From: Geobacter sp.
Lineage (GTDB): Bacteria; Desulfobacterota; Desulfuromonadia; Geobacterales; Pseudopelobacteraceae
Direction: 5' to 3'
Assembly: GCA_009886055.1 (NCBI GenBank)
Contig: VFJM01000157.1
Location: 1-38,799, forward strand
DNA length: 38,799 bases
The notes under the pieces are model-generated. The model saw nothing but the letters and a program-made list of their open reading frames with translations. It did no database searches and had not been told where the DNA came from. The position numbers and the translations under genes are program-made. This document shows positions 27,862 to 35,398 of this stretch, in pieces. Within the stretch, counting starts at the first letter, position 1, and every line of letters begins with the position of its first letter.

Positions 27862-28418
27862 CAGCTGAGCCTCCGGCGGATGTAGGAGTTGGCGAGCGAC
27901 CAGAGCGCCGCTCCGAGAAGGATCCAGGCGGCATTGAGTTTGAGAAATACCGATGCGCCGAAGGCAGCGAGTGCCATCAGGACGCCGACCCCCCCCTTGA
28001 TCTGCTTGCGTCCCATATCGATGGCGACCACGACGATCAGTCCGATGATCACCGGATTGGTCCCCTTGAGGGCGGCCTGCAGTTGTGGCAGCTTGTGGTA
28101 GGTAAAATAGATCCAGGAGAGCAGTGATACCAGCAGGAAGGAGGGGAGGATAAAGCCGATTGCTGCTATGATTCCCCCGCGGATGCCGCGCAGGTGGTGA
28201 CCGGTAAAGGTGCAGACGTTGAGCGAGAATGGCCCCAGAATCTGGCCGAAAGCCAGGCCGTGCAGAAACTCTTCCGACGTAATCCACCCCTTTTCACGGA
28301 CACAGGTCCGCTCCACCAGCGCCACAATGGCCATGCCGCCGCCAAAACCGGTCAGACCGATCATGGCAAAGGCAAGGAAAATATCGGTCAAACTGACCCT
28401 CTGTGCGCTGTCGCTCAT
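27861..28418 (-). CDS. chrA: Chromate transporter, short-chain N-terminal half
   Basis: First member of the split CHR pair, about 185 aa from ATG 28418 (MSDSAQRVSLTDIFLAF). It carries TGFGGGMAIVALVERTCV, then GLAFGQILGPFSLNVCTFTGHHLRG, matching the CHR family GGxxA and GP-containing signature regions. The rest is membrane helices. The coupled stop/start with the second half indicates one membrane complex. I set aside the track's earlier start (MPRPRSSC...), which lies in the divergent intergenic region and has no better ribosome-binding site. Confidence 0.9.
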   Translation of the reverse strand: MSDSAQRVSLTDIFLAFAMIGLTGFGGGMAIVALVERTCVREKGWITSEEFLHGLAFGQILGPFSLNVCTFTGHHLRGIRGGIIAAIGFILPSFLLVSLLSWIYFTYHKLPQLQAALKGTNPVIIGLIVVVAIDMGRKQIKGGVGVLMALAAFGASVFLKLNAAWILLGAALWSLANSYIRRRLS

Positions 28419-28803
28419 GCCGGATGTATAGCAGGAAGAGCGAGGCCGCGGCAAGGGGAAATGGCGGTGCGGCGCCTGGATAATGGTTTGCTGTTTAATT
28501 TGCTTTAACGATCTGAGAAAGTGTGGTAATGAAAATTATAAAATACTGTTTTTGCCTGGGATCGGAGGGAAGCCATGCTGAAGATGATGAAACGCAAACC
28601 CGCCACCGGGGCAGAATGACAAAGAGGCCCGCAGAGAAGTATGGAAATCGCTCATCTGCATACGGTATCGGGGGAATTCCGGGAACTTCCACAGAACATC
28701 CAGAACTCCCTGAACTACCTCAAAAAATCACCTCCATATCATCCAAAAATATGATAGATTGGCCGCACTCTTACGCAGAATAAACGAGCCGGGATACGGG
28801 AAA
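28419..28803. other. 385-base region without an assignable gene
   Basis: Lies between the divergent chromate transporter and TPR lipoprotein genes and is AT-richer than most of the window. It holds an open frame from 28575 that has a good ribosome-binding site (GGAGGGA) but is interrupted by TGA at 28617, then stays open to 28754. It also holds an overlapping alternative frame from 28616 to 28783. Neither translated peptide is recognisable. No strong repeat or hairpin was seen. The promoter of the TPR operon must lie here, but I could not pick it out with confidence. Confidence 0.4.
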
Positions 28804-30735
28804 ATGATCAAGACTATACTCCAATTGATTATATCGTTGATTTCTTTAACAATCATTGGTTGTGCAGATAAAACCAGAGACAGCATCTTGCGGGGCGATG
28901 CGGGTATCGTGAACAGCAACTTCTGCGATGCCGTCACACACTACCGCACGGCCCTGGCGTTGTCCCCCGATCGTGCAAGGGACCAGAGATTCGACGCAAA
29001 CCTCCGGTACGCAAAAAAAGAATGTGCAAAGTCCCATTACAGGGAAGGGACGGAATATGCCGCCAAACAGCAGCTGGACGAAGCGGCAAATGCGTTCAAG
29101 AGCGCTCTGACTGTTGATCCAGACAACAAAAAGGCTCAGCAGGCGCTTGAGCAGACCCTCAACATCAAAGCTGACAACATTATGACCGCGGTTGATTGTT
29201 ATCAGGACGGGATGGCAACCGCCGCTAAAAAGGATTGGCGAAACGCCGTGAAACATTTTCAACGGGCGCTAACGGTCAACGCAAACCATCGTCAGACACA
29301 AGAACAGATCGACAGCGCTCTCCAGCAAATCAAGCGGGGTGACGAGATCTATAGCGCAGCCCTGGGGATGTTTGAAAAGAAGAAGTGGACGAATGCGGTC
29401 GGGGAATTTGGGAAAGTGCTGGCCATTGACCCCGCGCACCCGAACGCCCCTGATAAAATCCGGCTTGCCCAGGCCGAGATAGCGGGCGGACGGGATAACT
29501 TACTGAACGGAAAGAGTGCTCTCAAGCAGGATAACCGCCCGGAGGCAATCAAGTTTTTCAAAAAAGCCTTGCAGCAGGATGCCGAACAATCAGAGGCGCG
29601 CAGTGCGCTTGCAGACATCTATTACAGCATTGCCAGCGGACAGGCGGAAAAAGGGAATGCGGGGAACGCGGTTCTCTTTCACACGAAAGCACTCTCCTTG
29701 CAACCGAATCACAAAGGAGCCGGCGTAACGGTGACGACGCTTGAGGATGAAATCAGGCTGCGGATTTCCTGCAATCTGGCGTTGCTTCCACTCAGGGAGT
29801 ATTCGCGTGATCCGGAGCTGTCGAATGGATTATACACCGCCTTGAGAAACAAAATGCTGGCTAACGAGAATAGCTTTGTAAAAATTATCGATAACAAGCC
29901 GCTCGAAATGCTCGCGGAAGAGAAGGACATCCCTGTTGAAAAACTGAATGAAGGCAAAAATATCCATTTTTTAAAGGCATTGCCCAAGGTCAGCGCCGTC
30001 TTGACGGGAAAAATTGCCGCCTTTAAAATATCATCCGAGAAGAAAGCAGAAAATCTTTCAAAACAGTACCAGTCCGGGACGAATCGAGTCAAAAATCCGG
30101 AGTACGAAACCGCCGTGACAAATGCGCGTCACGCAAACGAGGCGGCTGAGGCCGCCAGGCGTGCGGCGGCACAGGTGGGAGGGGCGCTTGGCTTTCTCGG
30201 TAAAATGGTAAGTACCGTCACGGAGATCAACACAAGCATAGACGTGGCCAATACACCGGAATACATCGAAGAGCCGGTTTTCAGCACGTGGCGCTACAAG
30301 ATCAATCACCACAAGAAAAAAGCGAACATATCTGTGGCTTTCCGTCTTGTGGATACACAGACCGGTGAATTGCTCGCTGATGAGTCGATTCCTGCCCATG
30401 TCGAGTTCACCGCTGATTCCGTCGAGAATCCGAACCCGGAGATCGGCATTGAAGACAAACCGTTGCCCTTTGAGTCAGACGACGACCTGAAGAGCGCAGT
30501 TATTTCAAAGGCTACGGACCAGATCGCCGCCAAGCTCACCTTGACGTTGCAAAAATACGCAAGCAAGTATCTCCTCGCCGCAACGCGTTTCGATGCCACG
30601 GCCGACAGGATTCAGGCTGTTGAGAATTATATGAATTTTGTGTATGCCATTCCCAATGACAGCCCAACGTATGCAAACGAGCTCAAAAAGGTCAAGGAAT
30701 ATTTGGAGTCCGTTGACATCAACAATCAAATGTAA
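28804..30735 (+). CDS. TPR-repeat lipoprotein with CsgG-like C-terminal region
   Basis: About 643 aa. An uncleaved-looking hydrophobic leader ends in the lipobox TIIGC (Cys20), so a membrane-anchored lipoprotein is predicted. Residues about 25-310 contain several tetratricopeptide-like repeats (for example NFCDAVTHYRTALALSPD, QLDEAANAFKSALTVDPD, DWRNAVKHFQRALTVNAN, KWTNAVGEFGKVLAIDPA). From about 320 a domain with NLALLPLREYSRDPELSNGLYTALRNKM, VSAVLTGKIAAFKI and VAFRLVDTQTGELLADESI recalls CsgG/LPP20-type periplasmic folds; that is pattern-based inference. An alanine-rich, possibly helical insert (ARHANEAAEAARRAAAQVGG) lies near 450. It is followed 23 bases later by the PEGA gene. GC content is visibly lower than the neighbours. 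Function unknown. Confidence 0.8.
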   Translation: MIKTILQLIISLISLTIIGCADKTRDSILRGDAGIVNSNFCDAVTHYRTALALSPDRARDQRFDANLRYAKKECAKSHYREGTEYAAKQQLDEAANAFKSALTVDPDNKKAQQALEQTLNIKADNIMTAVDCYQDGMATAAKKDWRNAVKHFQRALTVNANHRQTQEQIDSALQQIKRGDEIYSAALGMFEKKKWTNAVGEFGKVLAIDPAHPNAPDKIRLAQAEIAGGRDNLLNGKSALKQDNRPEAIKFFKKALQQDAEQSEARSALADIYYSIASGQAEKGNAGNAVLFHTKALSLQPNHKGAGVTVTTLEDEIRLRISCNLALLPLREYSRDPELSNGLYTALRNKMLANENSFVKIIDNKPLEMLAEEKDIPVEKLNEGKNIHFLKALPKVSAVLTGKIAAFKISSEKKAENLSKQYQSGTNRVKNPEYETAVTNARHANEAAEAARRAAAQVGGALGFLGKMVSTVTEINTSIDVANTPEYIEEPVFSTWRYKINHHKKKANISVAFRLVDTQTGELLADESIPAHVEFTADSVENPNPEIGIEDKPLPFESDDDLKSAVISKATDQIAAKLTLTLQKYASKYLLAATRFDATADRIQAVENYMNFVYAIPNDSPTYANELKKVKEYLESVDINNQM

Positions 30736-30758
30736 CGTTCGTTCACCAAGGAGAGATT

Positions 30759-32075
30759 ATGACCAGATTGAATTTATTCCGAGTTCTTATTGCAGTAATG
30801 GCATTCTGCACTTTCTGCCCTATGCAGGCGTATTCTCTTTCTTTTCCATGGTCAACTACTCCGATAAACAGAGAGATAACCTCGACTCCGGACGGAGCAG
30901 CGATCTATTACTCACTAAAAGAGGACGAACCAGGAACAAAGCTGGGAAATACACCCTTCAAAGACGTGATCAAGGACAGCAAAAAGTCCCCGGGCGGATA
31001 TTACCGGATCGAAATGGAGGGGTACAAACCAAAGACGATATTTGTGCCTAATCAGGAAAAACCTGCCGACATTAAACAGGATATCGAACTCCAGCCGATC
31101 ACGACGATTCGCCTTAAAGTCACTTCCAACCCGCCGGGAGCGGTGATTCTGTTTGGGAGGGACAAAAACAACATCACCAAGGAACTTGGTCCTGCGCCGT
31201 ATACTGAATCAAAAACAGACGCTGCTTCAGAACAGAAACCATACTGGGAAAAAGGTTTTTACAAGGCGCTTCTGAAGGGTTACCGCCCAAAAGTTATCGC
31301 CAGTGATCGAAGTGGGGAAAACAGGCAGATCAATTTCGAACTTGAGCCGCTCCCCCTGCCGCCTGAGCCGCCAAAGGCCGAGTATCCCGACAGGAAAACC
31401 GTCGCATGGAAACCTGTCAACCTGGATGCCTTCAAGAATCCGGACGTGGATCTTTCGTCAGGCCTTCCGTTGGCTGTCATGAATTTCAAGGGAAACAGCG
31501 CGCAGGAAATCGGGAGCCTGGTGGCTGATTCGCTCATACTTAAGCTGCAAAGAAAAGGTTTCGTGGTCATCGAGCGTGAACTCATTGAAAAGGCCATCAC
31601 TGACCTGAAAGGTACTGCATCTGCACCCGGAATCGAACTTATCAATAGCCTGAGCGCGCCTCTTAAAACACGCTATTTCATGATCGGTTCCATACACGAA
31701 TACGTCTCAGGCAATGAAAATGTCACCATTATTCCCTTCATACCCGACAGGGAGAAGGAACGGTATCAGAAGGAATATGATGCATATACGGCCTATTTCA
31801 AGGGAGAGAACATACCCAACCCACAACCTGTCAAAACCTTGCAGGAGTGGGAGCTTGAATTTAATGCCAAATTACAGACATTTTCCATGCCGATTGCCCG
31901 GGTAAGCATTACCGCAAAAATACTTGATGTTAAGAGCGGCAAGACGGTGTGGACCGGCATCGCCAACGTCTCTGAAAACGGGCTGCAGAGGGGTATGAAT
32001 ACAATACTGTCTGCCATGGCGGACAGCATTGCCGATCAGGGAGAAGGCAAGGCGGAGAATAAGAACAAACACTAG
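30759..32075 (+). CDS. PEGA-domain exported protein with CsgG-like C-terminal domain
   Basis: 438 aa. A signal peptide (LIAVMAFCTFCPMQAYS) is followed by two PEGA-type beta modules: INREITSTPDGAAIYYS...GYYRIEMEGYKPKTI (about 35-110) and RLKVTSNPPGAVILFG...GFYKALLKGYRPKVI (about 115-190). After a proline-rich linker (PLPLPPEPPKAEYPD), residues about 230-425 form a CsgG/TolB-N-like domain: LPLAVMNFKGNSAQEIGSLVADSLILKL, FVVIERELIEKAI, RYFMIGSIHEY and SITAKILDVKSGKTVWTG. CsgG-like proteins build outer-membrane secretion pores or sense envelope stress. AAGGAGA precedes the ATG. It is in an operon with the TPR lipoprotein; a shared envelope complex is inferred. Confidence 0.82.
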   Translation: MTRLNLFRVLIAVMAFCTFCPMQAYSLSFPWSTTPINREITSTPDGAAIYYSLKEDEPGTKLGNTPFKDVIKDSKKSPGGYYRIEMEGYKPKTIFVPNQEKPADIKQDIELQPITTIRLKVTSNPPGAVILFGRDKNNITKELGPAPYTESKTDAASEQKPYWEKGFYKALLKGYRPKVIASDRSGENRQINFELEPLPLPPEPPKAEYPDRKTVAWKPVNLDAFKNPDVDLSSGLPLAVMNFKGNSAQEIGSLVADSLILKLQRKGFVVIERELIEKAITDLKGTASAPGIELINSLSAPLKTRYFMIGSIHEYVSGNENVTIIPFIPDREKERYQKEYDAYTAYFKGENIPNPQPVKTLQEWELEFNAKLQTFSMPIARVSITAKILDVKSGKTVWTGIANVSENGLQRGMNTILSAMADSIADQGEGKAENKNKH

Positions 32076-32155
32076 AAAGCATACAAGTTTCCGAATTCAT
32101 GATTTGAGTTTTGGAGACCACTTCAGAATTTTCCGTACCTTATTATTTCATGATA

Positions 32156-32254
32156 TTCCCCTGAATACTGGTCCGGTTTTCAGGGGAAGATCCCAACAGC
32201 AATGGGCTACAGGCATAACTTGTAGCCCATTGCTGTTGGGAAGAATTCAGGGGA
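32156..32254. repeat. Compound inverted repeat with two alternative pairings
   Basis: Arm 1 TTCCCCTGAAT (32156-32166) pairs with near arm TTCAGGGGAA (32179-32188), or with the far arm ATTCAGGGGA (32245-32254) that encloses everything. Between them is a perfect 21-base hairpin, TCCCAACAGCAATGGGCTACA (32191-32211) and TGTAGCCCATTGCTGTTGGGA (32221-32241), with a nine-base loop. It sits between two plus-strand genes, 30 bases before the next start. It may be a terminator-like hairpin, a MITE or a structured leader. Confidence 0.8.
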
Positions 32255-32284
32255 CTACTTTTTGTACCAGGGAGTAATTGCATA

Positions 32285-33433
32285 ATGATCGCCGAAAAAA
32301 CACCCTTGAACGACATCATCGCCGCACGCATACAACAACAGGGGCGCATCACCTTTGCCGACTTCATGGCGGCCTGCCTCTACGAACCGGGTCTAGGCTA
32401 CTACACCTCTCCGGGGCGCAAAGTCGGCGCCGAGGGGGATTTTTACACCAGCATCACCGTGCATGCCGCCTTCGGGCGTGTGGTCGCCCGCGAGATCGCC
32501 CAGATGTGGCGCGGCATGGGGGCACCCGCCGCTTTTACCCTGGTGGAGTGCGGGGCCGGCAATGGTCGTCTGGCGTGCGACATCATGGATTTTCTGGCGG
32601 AGCGCGAGCCGGTGATGTACCAAAGCCTGCGTCTGCGGCTGGTAGAGCAGGAGCCTTCTCTCGAATCGGCGCAGCGCGAGATGCTTGCCTCCCACAGCAA
32701 CCGGCTTTCCTGGCTGTCACCGGATGAATTTGCTTCAGGGAGTTTCACCTTCAGCGGCTGCCTCTACTCCAATGAACTTATCGATGCGCTGCCAACCCAT
32801 CGGGTAGTAATGACCGCCGAAGGGGTGAGGGAGGTGTACGTCACCCTGAATGATGGCGAGTTCGCCGAAGAGGCGGGGGTACCATCGACGCCGGAGATTG
32901 AAGCATATCTGAAGCGCGTCGCCGTGAAGCTCCATCCCGGCCAGCAGGCCGAAGTCAACCTGAACGCTCCGAAATGGCTGGCAGCGGCATCAAAAGCGCT
33001 CAAGCAGGGCTTCATCCTGACGATCGATTACGGGCTTGCTGCGCCCGAACTCTACACGCCGCGGCGCAAGCTGGGGACACTGCTCTGTTATTACCGCCAT
33101 CAGATCGAGGAGAATCCCTACCTCCGCCCGGGGCTGCAGGACATCACCTCCCACGTCGACTTCACGACGCTGATGAAGCGCGGAGAAGAGCTGGGGCTGC
33201 AGAACGTCTGGTTCGGGGAACAGTACCGTTTCCTCCTCTCCGCCGGCATCATCGAGGAGATTGAAGATATTGAGCGTTCTCCCAGAACTGACGAGGAGAA
33301 GCTCCGGCTCCGTTTGACCCTCAAAAAGCTGATCCTGCCCGAAGGGGGGATGGGGGACACCTTCAGGGTGCTGATCCAGTCCAGGGGAGTAGATGCTCCC
33401 AGTCTGCTCTGCCAGCGCAGGATCGGAGGGTAA
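32285..33433 (+). CDS. SAM-dependent methyltransferase, MidA/NDUFAF7 family
   Basis: 382 aa class I methyltransferase. FADFMAACLYEPGLGYYTS and GAEGDFYTSITVHAAFG near the N-terminus, the SAM-binding VECGAGNGRLACDIM (about 90-105), YSNELIDALPTHRV and FILTIDYGLAAPELY are hallmarks of the DUF185/MidA family. The eukaryotic member NDUFAF7 methylates an arginine of a complex I subunit; bacterial substrates are not established. GGGAG precedes the ATG, and the compound hairpin lies just upstream. Zero bases separate its stop from the HAD gene's ATG, so the two are coupled. Confidence 0.92.
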   Translation: MIAEKTPLNDIIAARIQQQGRITFADFMAACLYEPGLGYYTSPGRKVGAEGDFYTSITVHAAFGRVVAREIAQMWRGMGAPAAFTLVECGAGNGRLACDIMDFLAEREPVMYQSLRLRLVEQEPSLESAQREMLASHSNRLSWLSPDEFASGSFTFSGCLYSNELIDALPTHRVVMTAEGVREVYVTLNDGEFAEEAGVPSTPEIEAYLKRVAVKLHPGQQAEVNLNAPKWLAAASKALKQGFILTIDYGLAAPELYTPRRKLGTLLCYYRHQIEENPYLRPGLQDITSHVDFTTLMKRGEELGLQNVWFGEQYRFLLSAGIIEEIEDIERSPRTDEEKLRLRLTLKKLILPEGGMGDTFRVLIQSRGVDAPSLLCQRRIGG

Positions 33434-34129
33434 ATGTCACGACTAACGTCAACTGAAGTCCGCGGCATAGTTTTCGACCTTGACGGCACCCTGTATGTGT
33501 GTGATCGATTCGCCGCCGAGATCCAGGGTGCCGCTGCTGCATACATTGCCGGACTCAAACAGATCAGTCAACCGGAAGCGGAGAAGTTGATGGCCGCCAC
33601 CCGGCAGAGGCTTACGACAGAGAGCGGCACGGTTCAGACGCTCTCTGCGGTCTGCAGAGAGCTGGGGGGGAGTGTACAGGAGCTGCATCGTTTCTTTGAG
33701 CGAACCCTGCGGCCGGAAGCGTATCTTGTGAGGGACGAACGGGTAATAGGGCTGCTGGAGCGCCTTTCAGAGCAGTTTTCACTCTACATATACACGAACA
33801 ACAATCGTGTCCTGACGACCCGTATCATGAATTATCTGGGGCTGGACGGTGCGGTGCACGGCATCTATACAATTGATGACACCTGGCGGGGCAAACCGGA
33901 TGAGGGGATTGTAAACAGGATATTGGAAGAGATCGGGCTCCCTCCGAACGAGGCGCTGTTTGTCGGAGATCGATATGACGTTGATCTGCGCGTGCCGGAA
34001 CAGCTCGGCTGCCCCGTGTACCTGAGCCAGAATCTGGAGCAGCTGTTGCGGCTGGGAGAGTTGCTTACTCCGTCTTCCCCCGCAGATACGTCAGCAGCTC
34101 CTGCAGGTCCTCAGGCGGTTCGGTCGTAA
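33434..34129 (+). CDS. HAD-superfamily hydrolase
   Basis: 231 aa phosphohydrolase-like protein. Motif I is IVFDLDGTLYVCD with nucleophile Asp at about 15, motif II is the YTNNNR threonine, motif III lysine is in RGKPDEG, and motif IV is LFVGDRYDVDLRVPEQLG. A helical cap lies between motifs I and II (subclass I, phosphoglycolate phosphatase-like). Substrate unknown. Starts at the base after the methyltransferase stop. Its last 65 bases overlap the convergent rluD gene, so the C-terminal tail TPSSPADTSAAPAGPQAVRS is probably antisense to RluD coding sequence and not conserved. Confidence 0.9.
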   Translation: MSRLTSTEVRGIVFDLDGTLYVCDRFAAEIQGAAAAYIAGLKQISQPEAEKLMAATRQRLTTESGTVQTLSAVCRELGGSVQELHRFFERTLRPEAYLVRDERVIGLLERLSEQFSLYIYTNNNRVLTTRIMNYLGLDGAVHGIYTIDDTWRGKPDEGIVNRILEEIGLPPNEALFVGDRYDVDLRVPEQLGCPVYLSQNLEQLLRLGELLTPSSPADTSAAPAGPQAVRS

Positions 34130-35021
34130 ACTCCACATACTCACCACTCGATGGATGAATAAATCCGAGACAACGGGCGTGCAGGGCCTGACGGCCAAGA
34201 CGGTTGATCATGCCGCGCAGCTTGGTGTCGGGGATGTTGTTGCAGCGCCCCCCGTCCGGGTAGAGAGGATCTCCCAGCAGCGGGAAACCTGCTTCGGTCA
34301 GATGTACCCGGATCTGGTGGGTACGCCCGGTCTCAAGCCTCAGTTCCACCAGTGAAACCCTGCCGTAGCGTTCCTTCACCTTCCAGCGGGTAACCGCGTG
34401 TTTCCCGTTTTTTGCAGTTCCGGATAGCCGCAGCCGCTCGGTCGGATGGCGCCCGATGATCCCCTCGATCTTGCCGGTATCCTCCGGCGGTGAGCCGTAG
34501 ATCAGCGCCTGATAGATGCGCTTGACGGTGTGGGCGCTGAACTGCTCCGAAAGCGCCTGATGTGCCCGGTCATGTTTTGCGGCCACCAGCACACCGGAGG
34601 TCCCCTTGTCAAGGCGGTGGACGATGCCGGGGCGCAGTTCCCCTCCAATGCCGGCCAGATCGCTGCAGTGCGCCAGCAGGGCGTTGACCAGGGTTCCGCT
34701 GGTGTTGCCGGCTCCGGGGTGTACCACCATTCCGGCCGCCTTGTTGATCACGATCAGATCGCCGTCCTCATAGAGCACCTCAAGCGGGATCGCCTCAGGT
34801 AACGGCTGTGCCGGCAGCGGCGGCGGGATGTCGACCTCGATCTGCTCCCCCCCCTTCAGTTTCAGCGAAGTGCGCACCTGTTTACCGTCAACCAGTACGC
34901 TGCCGGTTTCGATGAGTCTCTGGACCGTAGACCGGGATTCTCCTCCCATCTCGCGGCTCAGAAAAAGATCAATTCTTGTCGGTTCGTTTTCGGGGGAGAA
35001 TGTGAATGAATGATGATTCAT
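34065..35021 (-). CDS. rluD: RluD-type 23S rRNA pseudouridine synthase
   Basis: 318 aa from ATG 35021, which is preceded by GAGG. An N-terminal S4 RNA-binding domain (RIDLFLSREMGGESRSTVQRLIETGSVLVDG) is followed by the catalytic domain with HRLDKGTSG (catalytic Asp138), RPGIV, and LETGRTHQIRVHLTEAG, RQALHARCLGF near the end. RluD modifies positions in helix 69 of 23S rRNA. The RluA/RluC subfamily is the alternative; the S4 domain plus overall length favours RluD. The track's start 11 codons upstream is less likely. The gene's 3' end overlaps the convergent HAD gene. Confidence 0.93.
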   Translation of the reverse strand: MNHHSFTFSPENEPTRIDLFLSREMGGESRSTVQRLIETGSVLVDGKQVRTSLKLKGGEQIEVDIPPPLPAQPLPEAIPLEVLYEDGDLIVINKAAGMVVHPGAGNTSGTLVNALLAHCSDLAGIGGELRPGIVHRLDKGTSGVLVAAKHDRAHQALSEQFSAHTVKRIYQALIYGSPPEDTGKIEGIIGRHPTERLRLSGTAKNGKHAVTRWKVKERYGRVSLVELRLETGRTHQIRVHLTEAGFPLLGDPLYPDGGRCNNIPDTKLRGMINRLGRQALHARCLGFIHPSSGEYVEFTTEPPEDLQELLTYLRGKTE

Positions 35022-35042
35022 GGCGTTCCTCAATAAACAGCA

Positions 35043-35067
35043 AAGGCGCACCAAGAAGGCACGCCTT
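35043..35067 (-). terminator. Hairpin between the small gene and rluD
   Basis: On the minus strand AAGGCGTGCC and GGTGCGCCTT pair as ten base pairs with two G-U wobbles around the loop TTCTT. It is 26 bases after the 87-residue gene's stop and 21 bases before the rluD ATG. A TTGCTG rather than T-tract follows, so termination would be partial. Confidence 0.4.
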
Positions 35068-35093
35068 GCAGAAATAATCAGTATGGCGATTCG

Positions 35094-35357
35094 TTACCAG
35101 ATGGATGATTCGATCTTGCCGGCCCGCTTGATAAGGACATCCACCACAGCGGTTCCGTAGATGATTTCCGGGTTGATATCGGTGGATACCCGGGAGAGAA
35201 AATGCTGGCGTCCCTCTTCAAGCTCCTCTTTGAGAACGTCAAAAATATTGTCGTTCTTGATGCCGTTCTCGACCTTTTCCCTGTTATACATGGCCACGTC
35301 GGAGAGAATGGCTCTGGCAAGGCGCTTGGCCTGATCCGGATTATCTATCATGTTCAT
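35094..35357 (-). CDS. Small hypothetical protein
   Basis: 87 aa, cytoplasmic, no membrane segment or signal. Helical and charged: MIDNPDQAKRLARAILSDVAMYNREKVENGIKNDNIFDVLKEELEEGRQHF, with a hydrophobic tail (IIYGTAVVDVLIKRAGKIESSIW). I do not recognise a family, though the reading frame is coherent, has GAGGAA upstream of the ATG, and is in tandem with the htrA and rluD genes. The composition looks like a small conserved protein rather than a random frame. A 16-base palindrome (TAAAGTTTTAACTTTA, 35378-35393) lies upstream. Confidence 0.75.
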   Translation of the reverse strand: MNMIDNPDQAKRLARAILSDVAMYNREKVENGIKNDNIFDVLKEELEEGRQHFLSRVSTDINPEIIYGTAVVDVLIKRAGKIESSIW

Positions 35358-35398
35358 GGATGATATTCCTCATGGAGTAAAGTTTTAACTTTATAGCA

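Noticed and set aside
27862-28287. N-terminal 142 residues of ORF 27343-28287
   Set aside because: They are the other-frame shadow of the chromate transporter first half; the real start is ATG 27861.
28422-28454. Track start (MPRPRSSC...) for the chromate transporter half
   Set aside because: It extends into the intergenic region without a better ribosome-binding site; MSDSAQRV at 28418 gives the expected family length.
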